Positions 21,901 to 29,962 of a DNA stretch of 64,000 nt are shown piece after piece. The notes under the pieces are model-generated. The model did no database searches and was not told where the DNA came from. It worked only from the letters and a program-made list of their open reading frames with translations. Position numbers and translations under genes: made by a program. The DNA lies in NCBI GenBank assembly GCA_022410635.1, contig JAJVDF010000236.1:609496-673495 (forward strand), written 5' to 3'. Source of the stretch: Tretioscincus oriximinensis. Taxonomy: Eukaryota > Chordata > Lepidosauria > Squamata > Gymnophthalmidae. The stretch's first letter is position 1. Each line of letters starts with the position of its first letter.

Positions 21901-24885
21901 TGGAGTTGGCCATCCATATGCCAGCGTACACTATGGCAGGAATGGGGCCTGGCATATGGATGGAAGGCTCAGTGTGCATTCACCCTTAGACCCCCCTCCT
22001 GGGACAAGGCCTAGTGCAGGAAAGGCCTAGAAATAATAGGGGAACCGGCTGGATGAGGCCACAGCCCCGCAAGAGCAGGACCCGGGTTCAAGCAGGCCCA
22101 TCAGTTGCCCCTGGGTATGTCCCAAGCAGAAGGGAACACCTTCCCCTGCTCTCACCTCCAAGTGACCTAGGGGGGCTCCTGCCTGCCTCTCTCCCCTTGG
22201 CCTCTGGTGGCCAGGCGCTCTGCGGACTCAGGAGGACGCAATTTTGTCCCCCCCTCAGTCCAGCTCCCCCGGCAGCATCAGAGCATGGTAGGAAACGGGG
22301 TAGAGCGAGGACGCTTCCGGTACTGCTTGGAATGTTTCCTTGTGAGGGAGGGCCCCCGGCCTGAGGTCAACATTCCCTAGAACGTGCCACCCTGAGCATG
22401 TACACGACACGGAGGCCTTGGGCATTTCTCCAGCTCTTCTCAGCCCCACCTCCTTCGCTTCCTCCTGGGCTGGTCAAACAAGCAACAGGACGAAAAGGCG
22501 GCTGCCGCTGGCTTGCCTTTGAGCAGATGCTGCTGCAGACCGGTCACCTGGATTCCAGGAAACCATTTCTTTGTTTTTTAAAAGGCTCCTTACAATACGC
22601 TGGTCNCAACACTTAATCATAGAATCATACAGTTGGGAGGGACCTCCAGGGCCATCAAGTCCAACCCCCTGCTCACAGCTACAGTAGAACCCACGACTCC
22701 CTGAATTCCTTTCAGCAGGATAGATACATGGATAGCGCTCCATAAACATTAATAATAGAGATAGATGGATGGATGGATGGATAGGTATTGATAGATAGAT
22801 GCTGTACTTTCGGAGAGGGTGAGGTCTGTTCAGCATCCCTGCAGTGAGCAGCCAACCAGCTGCAAGGAAGCCTCCCTCTTATAGCCGCTACCCTAGCAGG
22901 AAGTGATGCAATCAGTAATTGGAGAGTCTCAGAACAAGAATTGACTGGGAAAGAGTGGAGTCAGGACAGTCTTGTTCCTGCTGTAAGCCATTTCATGCAG
23001 TAGCAACAGGTGATACAGGGATCTTGGTGGTAGTCTGACATGCTTGGCTGTTCCCCTTCCCCATACTGCAGTTGGGTGAAAACGCACCATGGGACATGAA
23101 GGCCTGGTAGACAGCATTCACTTTCCAGGAAACTTAGTTGAATCTTGTGTGGTCAGTTTTCAGACATCTTTTGGCTTGATGGGGGAGCAGTCAGGACCTT
23201 CAGGTAAAGAAATGAAAATCTGTACATATAATAAGACTCAACAAAGAGTCCAACATTCCCAATGACAGGGCTTGGAGCTTTGGCAGCCTCCAGAGGCCCA
23301 GTGAGAGGGCTGAGAAAGTTTGACATGTGAAAGGGGGAGGGAGTGGGTGGAGGCATAAATGGGAGCATGGGGGGGCGGGGCGGCTCAAGCCCATTTCATT
23401 ACCATGATGCAACAGGCTGATGCTGCTAGGGACTAAATAATTCGCTGCGTAATGCTTGGTTCCTGGAAGCTGCTTGGACTCAAAAGTCCCCAGTTTCAAA
23501 ACCAGTTTAAGGCCAGCTTTGGGGAGGCCATGAGCAATGTGCTGCAGCGACTTCCTCTCCTCTCCTCACTCTGCTCTTCCTTCTGCACCTCAGCCTGGCA
23601 CCCAGGGAAAGCCCCAAGTTCCTCTGCCAAGCGCATGCGCGACCTCCGCCTGCGGCGCCGTAGGCAGCGGGCGGCCATGGCACGGGTGCTGCTGGGGGCC
23701 AGTTACCGCCCCAGTGACCGGACGGTGTGGAGCAAGACGCAGAAGACGGACTGGTGGGACAAGCTGGTGGCCGGCCCCTTGGACGCAGGGCAGTGGATCC
23801 GCTACTTCCGCATGTCCCGGGAGGCGGTGCTGGAGCTGGTGGAGAAGCTGCGCCCAGTGCTGCAGCGGGAGGACACCAACATGCGGGCCGCCATCCCCGT
23901 GGATAAGCGGGTGGCCCTCACCCTCTGGAAGCTGGCCACCTCCGACAGCTACCGCTCTGTGGCCCATCAGTTCGGCGTGGGCGTCTCCACGGCCTCGGTC
24001 ATCGTCATGGAAGTGTGCGAGGCCATCCACGACGTGCTCTTCGAGGAGGTGGTCCGCCTGGGGGACGCGGGCGCCGTCATGGAGGGCTTCGCCAGGGCCG
24101 GCTTCCCCAACTGCATCGGCGTGGTGGACGAGACCCACATCCCCATCCTGTGCTCGCCCCACAGCGCCGCCGCCTACATCAATGGGAAGGGCCTGGTCTC
24201 CATGGTGCTGCAGGGCCTGGTGGACAGCGCCGGGCGCTTCATGGACGTGTACACGGGGTGGTCGAGCGTCACGCAGGGCGCCGGGCTGCCCTGGGGCTCC
24301 CCGCTCTTTGAGAGGATGGAGAAGGGGGCGTTCGGACCCCGGGCCACCACCCAGATCGAAGGCGTCTCCGTGGGTCCCGTGCTGTTGGGGGGGGCGGCCT
24401 GCCCCCTGAGGCCATGGCTGATGAAGCCTTACCCGGCCACCTCTTCGGGGCCCAGGGGCCACTTCAACGCCCTCCTGAGCAAGTGCCGGGTGGCCGTGAC
24501 CCAGGCCTTCGAGCGGCTCAGAGGGCGCTGGCGCTGCCTGCTCAAGCGGCTGGATGTGGCGGAGAAAAACGTCCCCCTGGTCATTGTCGCCTGCTGCATC
24601 TTGCACAACATCTGCGAAAGCCGAAGCGAGGCCATGCAGGAGGGCTGGGAGGAAGGCATGGACTCCTCCGACTTGCCCTCGGCCGCTTCGGAGGGCCTGC
24701 TTGGCAGCTGTGCCGACACAGAGGAGGCCGGCGAGGCCCACGACATCCGGGAGGCCTTCTGTGCCTATTTCGAGAAGCGGCGGCAGGAGGCAGGAGGAAG
24801 CGGGTTGAGCTGCNCAGGCCACACGAGGACAGACTTGGGCCACGAGCCTCTTCTGTGGTCTTGTCACTCTGCACAGGGAAAATAG
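12886..24885 (+). CDS. KRAB-C2H2-SANT-Harbinger DDE fusion gene (eight-exon model)
   Basis: Proposed coding exons: 12886-12991, 14163-14323, 15468-15588, 16558-16719, 16947-17054, 17972-18401, 19614-20464 and 23594-24885. Every junction has AG/GT ends and compatible phase (1, 0, 1, 1, 1, 2, 1), summing to 3,231 nt (1,077 codons with stop). Approximate residue layout: KRAB-A 90-130, KRAB-B 130-184, C2H2 fingers 230-350, Myb/SANT-like 375-450, PIF/Harbinger transposase 650-1070. KRAB boxes normally recruit TRIM28 for silencing; C2H2 and SANT modules bind DNA; Harbinger transposases cut DNA, but this one lacks two catalytic residues. ATTAAA at 24997-25002 could serve as polyadenylation signal. 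What I see are the domains and phases; that all exons form one transcript is inference. The alternatives are two neighbouring genes (a KRAB zinc-finger gene and a SANT plus transposase gene). The first exon is the least certain. Confidence 0.55.
13138..13645 (+). mobile_element. CR1-type LINE, 3' fragment
   Basis: Degenerate ORF2 end and 3'-UTR in the intron of the KRAB gene; ends in GGGCTCCTCTTATGACC. Confidence 0.75.
13755..13902 (+). mobile_element. CR1 3' end, second subfamily
   Basis: Ends in CTTGATTCTATGATTCTAAG, the canonical CR1 octamer-type tail. Confidence 0.85.
14163..14323 (+). CDS. KRAB fusion gene, linker exon before the KRAB box
   Basis: Acceptor TGCTCCCCACTAG ends at 14162 and donor GTGAGA starts at 14324. 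The frame that joins the KRAB exon is open across all 161 nt and ends with an acidic [20 protein letters not shown] stretch, which is how the pre-KRAB exon of many reptile zinc-finger genes looks. It enters in phase 1 and leaves in phase 0. No folded domain recognised. Confidence 0.5.
14706..14890 (+). repeat. tRNA-derived SINE, family A
   Basis: Best-preserved head: an A-box-like GCAGTGGTTAAGA and a B-box-like GAGTTCGAAGCTC show tRNA ancestry. The body block CTACTGGCCTCAGCTCTAG follows. It lacks the 3' end and runs directly into CR1 3'-UTR sequence. Confidence 0.8.
14895..15260 (+). mobile_element. CR1 3'-UTR fragments
   Basis: Two or three overlapping CR1 3'-UTR pieces (GGCTATGGCAGGCTCCACC twice in variant form), ending in AGATTCTTAGGTTCTTATG. 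Confidence 0.65.
15468..15588 (+). CDS. KRAB-A box exon
   Basis: Acceptor CTTTCTTTCCAG ends at 15467; donor GTGAGG starts at 15589. The 121-nt exon encodes [15 protein letters not shown], then [13 protein letters not shown] and ALVASLG, matching the KRAB A-box consensus ([14 protein letters not shown]...Q..LY..VM). The DV and EW residues important for TRIM28 binding in the family are present (SPVEW). It is entered in phase 0 and left in phase 1, the standard KRAB-A phase. Confidence 0.9.
15880..16090 (+). repeat. Sauria-like SINE, plus copy
   Basis: B-box-like GTTCAAATC, then AGCCAGCTGGGCAATCTTGG, GAGCTCTCTCAGCCCCAC and the 3' end GGTATAAAACCTGACTCTTC. This order matches the squamate Sauria SINE as I know it. 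Confidence 0.75.
16120..16320 (-). repeat. Sauria-like SINE, minus copy
   Basis: Reverse complement of the same body: on the minus strand AGCCAGCTGGGTGAACTGG and GAGCTCTCCCAGCCCCACC. With the plus copy just upstream it forms an inverted pair in the intron between KRAB-A and KRAB-B. Confidence 0.75.
16558..16719 (+). CDS. KRAB-B box exon
   Basis: The frame entered in phase 1 reads [20 protein letters not shown], matching the KRAB B-box consensus (G.P.SKPDVI..LE.GEEPW). The acceptor is a NAGNAG (CAGCAG, 16555-16560) so the exon may begin at 16558 or 16561; both keep the frame. The 3' end is less sure: a GTCAGC donor at 16720 leaves the phase 1 needed by the next exon. Confidence 0.7.
16947..17054 (+). 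CDS. KRAB fusion gene, linker exon
   Basis: Acceptor TTGCCCGGCAG ends at 16946; donor GTGAGT starts at 17055. The 108-nt frame is open, polar and acidic ([20 protein letters not shown]) and phase 1 on both sides, as is usual for the short spacer exon between KRAB-B and the zinc-finger exon in reptile genes. Confidence 0.65.
17208..17350 (-). mobile_element. CR1 3' end fragments
   Basis: TAGAATCCTAGGGTGGAAGGG followed by two partial copies of the CCTCCAGGGTCATRG phrase: minus-strand CR1 3' end with a short internal duplication. Confidence 0.7.
17357..17655 (+). repeat. tRNA-derived SINE, family A, full length
   Basis: A-box-like GGTCTCGAGGTTAAGAG, B-box-like GCAGTTCGAGG, the ACTGGCCACAGCTTCAG body, and the 3' end TATAAAAACCCAATTATTATT. 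Confidence 0.8.
17660..17960 (-). mobile_element. CR1 fragment, second subfamily
   Basis: Minus-strand ORF2 end and 3' region (plus-strand TTTTTTTCTGACATCTAATC and CTCTGCTCTGTGAAAAGCCC phrases), directly before the zinc-finger exon acceptor. Confidence 0.7.
17972..18401 (+). CDS. C2H2 zinc-finger exon of the KRAB fusion gene
   Basis: Acceptor CCTTCCCAACCAG ends at 17971. The frame is open to an in-frame stop at 18403, but a donor (CACAG/GTAAAG) at 18402 removes that stop and leaves phase 2, matching the SANT exon. Finger 1 (CSDCGHSF... H-x4-H) and finger 2 (CPRCGKFF... H-x3-H) keep all ligands. Finger 3 has Gln in place of the last His, and finger 4 keeps only the two Cys. A classic H-TGEKP linker is absent. 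Two functional fingers is short for a KRAB protein, suggesting that DNA recognition has moved to the downstream domains or that the array is decaying. Confidence 0.75.
18480..18666 (+). mobile_element. CR1 ORF2 fragment, interrupted
   Basis: Matches the CR1 stretch NLSKCK...MQMGAKN through the [11 protein letters not shown] region; the copy resumes at 19141 after an inserted repeat. Confidence 0.75.
18667..19140 (+). repeat. Unclassified repeat, copy 2, inserted in a CR1
   Basis: The first about 140 bp (to 18806) repeats 6602-6744 almost base for base. The remainder to 19140 has no other copy in the window. CR1 sequence continues on both sides, so the whole block looks like one insertion that begins TG and ends GGACA before the CR1 resumes. 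No convincing target duplication was seen. Confidence 0.55.
19141..19545 (+). mobile_element. CR1 3' part after the insertion
   Basis: Continues with the [14 protein letters not shown] segment, the ORF2 end and a 3'-UTR remnant. Confidence 0.7.
19614..20464 (+). CDS. Myb/SANT-like DNA-binding exon
   Basis: Acceptor CCCTTGTTCTTGCAG ends at 19613; donor GTGAGT starts at 20465. It is entered in phase 2 (AG from the finger exon plus C gives Ser) and leaves phase 1. The first third encodes a Myb/SANT-like domain of the ZSCAN20/29 type: [19 protein letters not shown], then [15 protein letters not shown], then [19 protein letters not shown], then [10 protein letters not shown], with the spaced aromatic residues of three helices. 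A basic [15 protein letters not shown] segment follows and could be a nuclear localisation signal. The last 160 residues are Gln/Leu-rich and of unknown role, with a lone FPGCGRAF finger-like remnant. Length, motif conservation and lack of stops indicate a live exon. Confidence 0.8.
20615..20802 (+). mobile_element. CR1 3'-UTR fragment
   Basis: Resumes the CR1 3'-UTR wording (GATGGATCTCTTGATGCTGC) and ends GGGCTCTTCTAATGTTTG. Confidence 0.65.
21088..21890 (+). mobile_element. CR1-type LINE, well-preserved 3' copy
   Basis: A 194-codon open frame (21086-21670) covers the RT C-terminus to the natural ORF2 stop (…MDTKGINGY), followed by an intact 3'-UTR and TTCTTATG tail. It is nearly identical over about 800 bp to the copies at 31345-32137 and 38680-39230, so the family was recently active. 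It lies in the intron before the transposase exon. Confidence 0.9.
21891..22616. other. Unassigned intronic sequence
   Basis: A short block at 21890-21985 resembles the foldback repeat family seen at 48730. The rest has no recognised gene or repeat. Confidence 0.35.
22617..22690 (-). mobile_element. CR1 3' end, second subfamily
   Basis: Plus-strand AATCATAGAATCATACAG followed by GGGACCTCCAGGGCC, the reverse of the CR1 tail. Confidence 0.75.
22755..22802 (+). repeat. GATG/GATA microsatellite
   Basis: Imperfect run of GATA and GATG tetranucleotides. Confidence 0.8.
23594..24885 (+). CDS. PIF/Harbinger (HARBI1-type) transposase exon, catalytic residues lost
   Basis: A strong acceptor (long C/T tract ending CACCTCAG at 23593) enters in phase 1, matching the SANT exon donor. 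The 430-codon frame is uninterrupted to TAG at 24883. It shows the DDE_Tnp_4 landmarks in order: a helix-turn-helix region ([19 protein letters not shown]), [65 protein letters not shown] and [11 protein letters not shown]. The first catalytic Asp (24127) is present. The second is Gly (24391, LGG where LGD is usual) and the third acidic position is Thr (24499, VTQAF where VE.AF is usual). The intact frame with a dead active site points to domestication. An alternative is that it is a separate gene with an upstream ATG at 23530. The GC content is much higher than in its surroundings. Confidence 0.85.
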
Positions 24886-24996
24886 CCGATTGGATTTTGC
24901 CTTGGAGCAGGACACCTGCACTGTTCTGACCTTTTATAGCCTTTTAAAAATACATTTTGCNTAGTTTGCAATAACAGGTTTCCATCCTAAAACCTC

Positions 24997-25002
24997 ATTA
25001 AA
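24997..25002 (+). promoter_or_regulatory. Candidate polyadenylation signal ATTAAA
   Basis: ATTAAA 112 bases after the transposase stop codon, followed within about 20 bases by a T-rich stretch; the common variant of AATAAA. Confidence 0.5.
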
Positions 25003-25149
25003 CACCTTTTGCTCTTGAAAAGGATTTGTGAGCGTCGTTGATCAGGTCTGTGCCTTAGTTTGGGATGGAACTCTGGACAGAGCTTGGCCACCAGCACGCC
25101 AGGGTAGACGGTGGCAGGCCCTTATTCTGAGACGGAGCCCAGGATAAGC

Positions 25150-25830
25150 ATTAGATTCCCCCAGGGGTAATTCCTCCAGGAATCTAGGAGTCAAAAGCCT
25201 GGGTGAAAAGGTATGGTTCTACCAGGCACTGAAAACTACACTGTATAGGCACCTGGCAAATCCCTAGGGAGAGGCTGTTCCAAAGGGTGGGAGCCACCAC
25301 AAAGGAGGCCCTCCTACCACTGGCATCTCTGCAAAGGGAGGAACTACCAGATCTGAATGGATGGGCATATATATATGCAAGAAGGCGGGCCTTCAGATAG
25401 CCAGGGCCAAGCTGTTTAGGCCTTCATATGCCAATATCAACACCATGATTTGGGCTCAGTAGCAAAAAAAATCAGACAGTATAGATCTTTAAGGACTGGT
25501 GTGAGGTCTGCCTGGCCAGAGACTCCTTTCAGGGTTCAGGCAGCTGCATTTTGCACTAATTCCAGCTTCCGGACTGTTTCCAAGGGTAGTCCCACATAGA
25601 GGACATTACAGTAGTCAAATCTGGAGGTTACCAGAGCATGGGTCACTGTGGCCAAATTATGGTTATTCAGGAGTGGCAGAAGCTGGCGAACCAACTGGAG
25701 ATGGAGGTCAGTACTCCTGGCTGTTGCTGCCACATGAATCGTGGACCGATCCTTACGGGGCACCATAACCCCATTAAGAAGTGAGTCCCCCTTAACTTCC
25801 TGGCCTCTGGATCCTTTTAACACACAGCAC
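25150..25830 (-). mobile_element. L2-like LINE fragment
   Basis: Minus strand 25536-25720 reads THALVTSRFDYCNVLYVGLP and RKLELVQNAAA, the C-terminal RT region typical of L2-clade elements. The sequence to its left (25150-25535) is its 3' continuation with stops. Confidence 0.7.
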
Positions 25831-26164
25831 CTCTGTTTCGGCTGGCTTCAGCTCCAGTGCCTTGGTGTGAAGCGGCTGGAACTAGTTCTAGCTAGAACAA
25901 AGAGGAAAGGCGAACTGGAACAGCTGCACCCAGTTCAAACTGCTGCCAAGTTCCTTTTGCCCTTGGAAACTTCTGAGATGCATCAGCTTGATTGGCTCGC
26001 ATGGGCACAGGTGCCCTTGGCGCTCCACCCTGGCACAAGTCTGTTGCTTCCTGCTGTCACTGGGCGACCATCCCAGAACATAAACACTGCGCACGGTGTA
26101 GGGCCGTAAAACAAGCCTGAGCANGCCAGCAGTAGCCCCCCACTGGCTGAGCATCTCATTTGTT

Positions 26165-26480
26165 CTCAGAAACGCCTGTCAGAATATCAAGGGTTTCAAT
26201 AGATACTAGGATGGACCGCCTGTTCCAGCCTCCGGGATGGAGCAAGATTCCCGAAAGGCCATTTGCAGGAGGGGTTTTCTTCTGCTTGGGAATTTGCCCA
26301 GGTGCAATGGGTGGGCCACTGGGTGCAGCAGAAGGCTGGCCTAGGTGAGCTCTGGCCCCTCTTCCCACCTGCCATCCACATGGGGGGCCTGCCATAGTCT
26401 GTACTGGCATGTGGGCGAGCCACTGTGTGAGAATGCTGGACGAGATGAACTTTAGCCTCATACAGCAGGGCTCATGTTCT
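26165..26480 (+). mobile_element. CR1 3'-UTR fragment
   Basis: CR1 3'-UTR wording from the AATAGATACTAGGATGGA phrase on, tail CAGGGCTCATGTTCTC. Confidence 0.7.
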
Positions 26481-27308
26481 CAACCCATCAGCCTCTCTGC
26501 AGGCGCCTAACCGGGGCTTCTGTATTGCTGGTGCCTGGGTCAAGGCCCCCGAGGCTTGTGTGGGGCCCCAAGACCATGTCACTGAAACCTCAGGACCAGG
26601 CTGGGTGGGGATCGCGACGCCTGGATATTTCGTGCATCCCTGCACTGCTTCAGCCTGCTGCATTTTCCCCAAGGGGCCTAGCAACTGGCGCAGGACGTCG
26701 CTCTCCCGCGAACGAGAAACAAGTTACGCGCAAGAACCCAAGGGAGATCCAGCGGGAGCATTGTGGGGTGGGCGGGTGCAACAAGCCCTGAAAAATGAGA
26801 CAACCNTCACTCCCAAGGGGCTGAGGTCAATGTGCTACTCTTGTATTTTGGCGTGGAGAAGGTTGCCCGGAGTCCTTGGGATCTCACTGGGTATAAGAAA
26901 GAGCCGCACTCGTCTGTCCGGTCTGGGGCGGAAGTGGCACAGCTGCTGAGATGCTGCCAAATGACTGGCACAAGCAGCCACCCACACGAGCAAAGCTGAG
27001 GCAGCCTCTCCCCCCCACAGGCACGCACACGCTTCCCCCCTCGCCTGCTGTGACTTTTACAGGCTGCTGGCTCTTTCGGCCAGGTGAAAAGGGGAGAAAA
27101 TGCCTTTAAAAGCCAGAGGAGGACAAGAGGAGGAGGGAGTTGGAGGGCTGGGTGGGAAGAGGGGAGGGAGGGAGGTGGTGCAAGAGGAGGGGAAGTGGGG
27201 TGGGCCGGGCCCCGGGGTCTGTGTGTTAATCTTCTAATAACGATGAATAAGAAGTAGGTAAGCAAGCCGTAAATAAGCAAGTCGCCTGTGTTTTGCCGGT
27301 CAGCAGGG
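26481..27308. other. Unassigned intergenic sequence
   Basis: Moderately GC-rich, purine-rich tract (about 27090-27200). A 157-codon minus-strand frame over it is low-complexity and not called. Confidence 0.35.
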
Positions 27309-27545
27309 GCCGGGCGGCACAGCGGTGATGAGCCCTGGTGTTTCAGCAGAAACAGTGTCAGCTGTGGAGGGGAGTGGGCGCCCCCTACTGGCCTCAGCTC
27401 CGGTCAACCCAGCTATTCAAAAGCAAGAAATTGTGATTAGATGGGGACCGTCCCAGCATGGTGGAGGGAATAGTAAGCCCTTTGGCAAAAGATAGAGCTT
27501 GGAAGCCCCTCTAAGCGGAGTATAAAACCCCAGTTCTTCTTCTAA
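27309..27545 (+). repeat. tRNA-derived SINE, family A
   Basis: GGCACAGCGGTGATGAG head, CTACTGGCCTCAGCTCCGG body and GTATAAAACCCCAGTTCTTC end. Confidence 0.75.
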
Positions 27546-28203
27546 AATGATTTAATTCTAGCATTAAATTTAGGTTTCCATGGAAGACAGTCTTATTTAC
27601 TGGCTTTGACTAATGAAACATCAGACAATGTTATTTTTCTACTGGACTGCACGATATCACTATAGCAGCAGGAAAGGCCTGTGCTGGGAGGCGGAAGGCG
27701 GATCCCTCAGTGCAGGACCGGGCTAGTAAGTTCGTGGACTTCGTGGAAGCAGACAAGCAAAGGGGATGAGGGATTTCTCAAGCAGCGGAAGGTGGACTTC
27801 TAGTCGCAAGTGCTGGAGATTAAGGAACCAGTGAGCTGAAGGGATCAACGTCATTTGGTGTCAAGTTTATTTATGTAGTAGATGGAAGAAATCAACGGTT
27901 GAACTGTAAAGGGGAAACAGGATCGTCACTCAAAAANAGTTAATTTCACGTGTAACATTTAAGAAAAATAAATACATTTGTCTGATAAAAAGAAACCAGA
28001 TGAAACCAGCCGTGGGGAAGAAGGTGTGCGTCTGCTGGGATTCCTCCGGCCCCCCTCAGGCCAGGGAAAGGGGCCCCAGCAGGGAGCGGTGGGGGGGGGG
28101 GTCTCGTGGGGCACCGTTCTGCTCCACCCGAGGCCTGCCCTGCCTGGGCAGCAAGGGCCCCTCCGCCGGGCCGCCCCCCGCCTTCCTTCCAAGCCCCGGG
28201 CCT

Positions 28204-28571
28204 TCAGGGCTTCTTCTTCTGCACGTGGCCACAGTCGTACTTGCCCCGCACGACCCTCAGCTTGACGCCGGGCAGGTCCTGCTTGCGGCCGCCCTCCACC
28301 AGCACGACGTGGTGCTCCTGCAGGGTGTGGCCCTCGCCGGGCACGAAGCCCACCACCTCCTTGCCGTTGCTGAGGCGCAGGCGGGCGCACTTGCGGTTGG
28401 CCGAGTTGGGCTTCTTGGGCTTGCGGATCATCGTCTTCAGCACGATGCCCTTCAGCTGCGGGTTCCCGAAGGTGGCGCTGGGCTTGGGGGGCTTCAGCCG
28501 CGGGCGGCCCAGCCGGTGCATCTGGTTCAGGGTGGCCATGGCGGCGCGCGGGGGCGGCCGGGGCGGGGCGC
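28204..28571 (-). CDS. MRPS12: Mitochondrial ribosomal protein S12 (uS12m), coding exon
   Basis: uS12m of the small mitoribosomal subunit sits at the decoding centre. The minus-strand frame from ATG at 28539 gives 111 residues beginning [11 protein letters not shown], the same start as the mature part of mammalian MRPS12. It contains the S12 signature [11 protein letters not shown], then [40 protein letters not shown] and a KKKP end; stop at 28204. An acceptor (CTCTCCCCCGCAG on the minus strand) lies at 28572, so the exon begins at 28571. In mammals the protein starts about 29 residues earlier; that N-terminus would come from an upstream exon not identified here. The 179-bp gap at 28800-28978 and the CpG-rich stretch beyond it (to about 29340, with a CCAAT and an ETS-like site on the minus strand near 29076-29125) are where it and the promoter should be. 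AATAAA (minus strand) at 27871-27866 may end the mRNA. Confidence 0.92.
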
Positions 28572-28799
28572 CTGCGGGGGAGAGCGAGGCGCGGGGTGAA
28601 GGGGAGGCCCTGAGACCCCTGCGGCAGCCCAGGCAGGCGCGTTGCCAGCGGGGGGAGGAGGCGACCCCCTCCCCTGCCCCGGGCGCCCGCGGACCCGCCT
28701 GCGGACCCGCCTGGCCAGCGAGCGCAGCCTCCCCGGGGGCCCCGACAAGGGCCCGCCAGGACCCCTGGGCTCCCTGGGGCCCCATTTGCCCGGCAGAGC

Positions 28800-28978
28800 N
28801 NNNNNNNNNNNNNNNNNNNNNNNNNNNNNNNNNNNNNNNNNNNNNNNNNNNNNNNNNNNNNNNNNNNNNNNNNNNNNNNNNNNNNNNNNNNNNNNNNNNN
28901 NNNNNNNNNNNNNNNNNNNNNNNNNNNNNNNNNNNNNNNNNNNNNNNNNNNNNNNNNNNNNNNNNNNNNNNNNNNNNN
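28800..28978. other. Assembly gap (179 N) bordered by a CAG repeat
   Basis: Run of N; the right edge resumes in a (CAG) run of about five units, so a longer trinucleotide repeat may be what broke the assembly. Confidence 0.95.
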
Positions 28979-28999
28979 AGCAGCAGCAGCAGCAGGCGC

Positions 29000-29340
29000 C
29001 AAGCGAGCCCCGCGCTTCCAGGCAGGCCAAGGCCGCCGCGGAGGGGACCGAAGCCACGCCCCCTTCCGCTCGTCCATTGGCTGAGGCAACCGCCACTCGC
29101 GCAAGCGCTTCCCTTTCGCTCCGGCCGGAAGAAGCCCCGCCCAGGCGACCGCAAAGGCGGCCGGGAGCGTCGAGCGGGAGTCCCCGGCCCCGCCCAGTGA
29201 CCTTCCGACCTCGCCGTGCTGCTGGTCGAGCCACGCCCCCTGCCTGGGCTGACCCTGCGAGTGGCTGGAGGCGGGCAGGGGTCGCGAGGAGCCCCGAGAG
29301 CGGCGAGGACAGGGCGGGCCCCGGTACGGCCCCCCTGGGG
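29000..29340 (-). promoter_or_regulatory. CpG-rich promoter region of MRPS12
   Basis: CpG-dense block upstream of MRPS12 with CCAAT (plus-strand ATTGG at 29075) and ETS-like GGCCGGAAGAAG (29122). Position fits the promoter of the minus-strand gene; inferred. Confidence 0.55.
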
Positions 29341-29962
29341 ACCCCGCGCTGAGAGTGCCTATGAGGTCCNGTGAGGAAATGGTTGAAGGAGACCCCAGAG
29401 CGGCCTACAAGCCCCTGAGGGGCCACAAGGGAGGGCTGCAAAGCAGGGGCCGGGCCTGCCAGGGAGGAGGCTGAGGTGGCCCCGGGGGTGGCGAGTTCTT
29501 CTCCTTCGCTGGGAGCCTCCAGGCAGAGGCTCGCCTGGCTGGGATGGGTGGATGGACCGCGCAGGGGGCGGGACCCGCAGGCCCCGGAAAGAAGCAGCCG
29601 GGCAAAGGCCCTTCGCGGCTCTTTATCGTTTTTATTGGCTTTTACGGTCACCTCAAGAGGGACAACCGTTGTCTCAACAGTACGACAAGCGCAGAGTACA
29701 GTTTCGGGACAAACCAATGCCGGCTGCCCGGTCTGCACGCGCGGGAGCATCGCCTCGAATGTACGGAGGGCGTAAAAGCAGGCGCCAGGGCTCCAGAAGC
29801 ACGGAGAAGCACGAAACAAGAGTCCCCTTGAAGCTCAGCAATCGAGAAGGAAAGACCAAGACTTGCAGAGTATTTTCTGGGTTTCATATCTCAGAATAAA
29901 AGCCCCCCCGTGGCAGCATGTGGAAGGCCATCCCCTCTCCCGCAATGCGGGCCCTCGTGACT

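Noticed and set aside
23590..24921. 443-codon open frame antisense to the transposase exon
   Set aside because: GC-rich shadow; Gly/Ala/His-rich product without domains, while the plus strand carries all Harbinger motifs.
26807..27280. 157-codon minus frame with Pro/Ser-rich product
   Set aside because: Low complexity over a purine-rich tract; no homology recognised.
27959..29819. Long frames spanning the N gap (up to 430 codons)
   Set aside because: Length is inflated by the run of N; only the MRPS12 part has homology.
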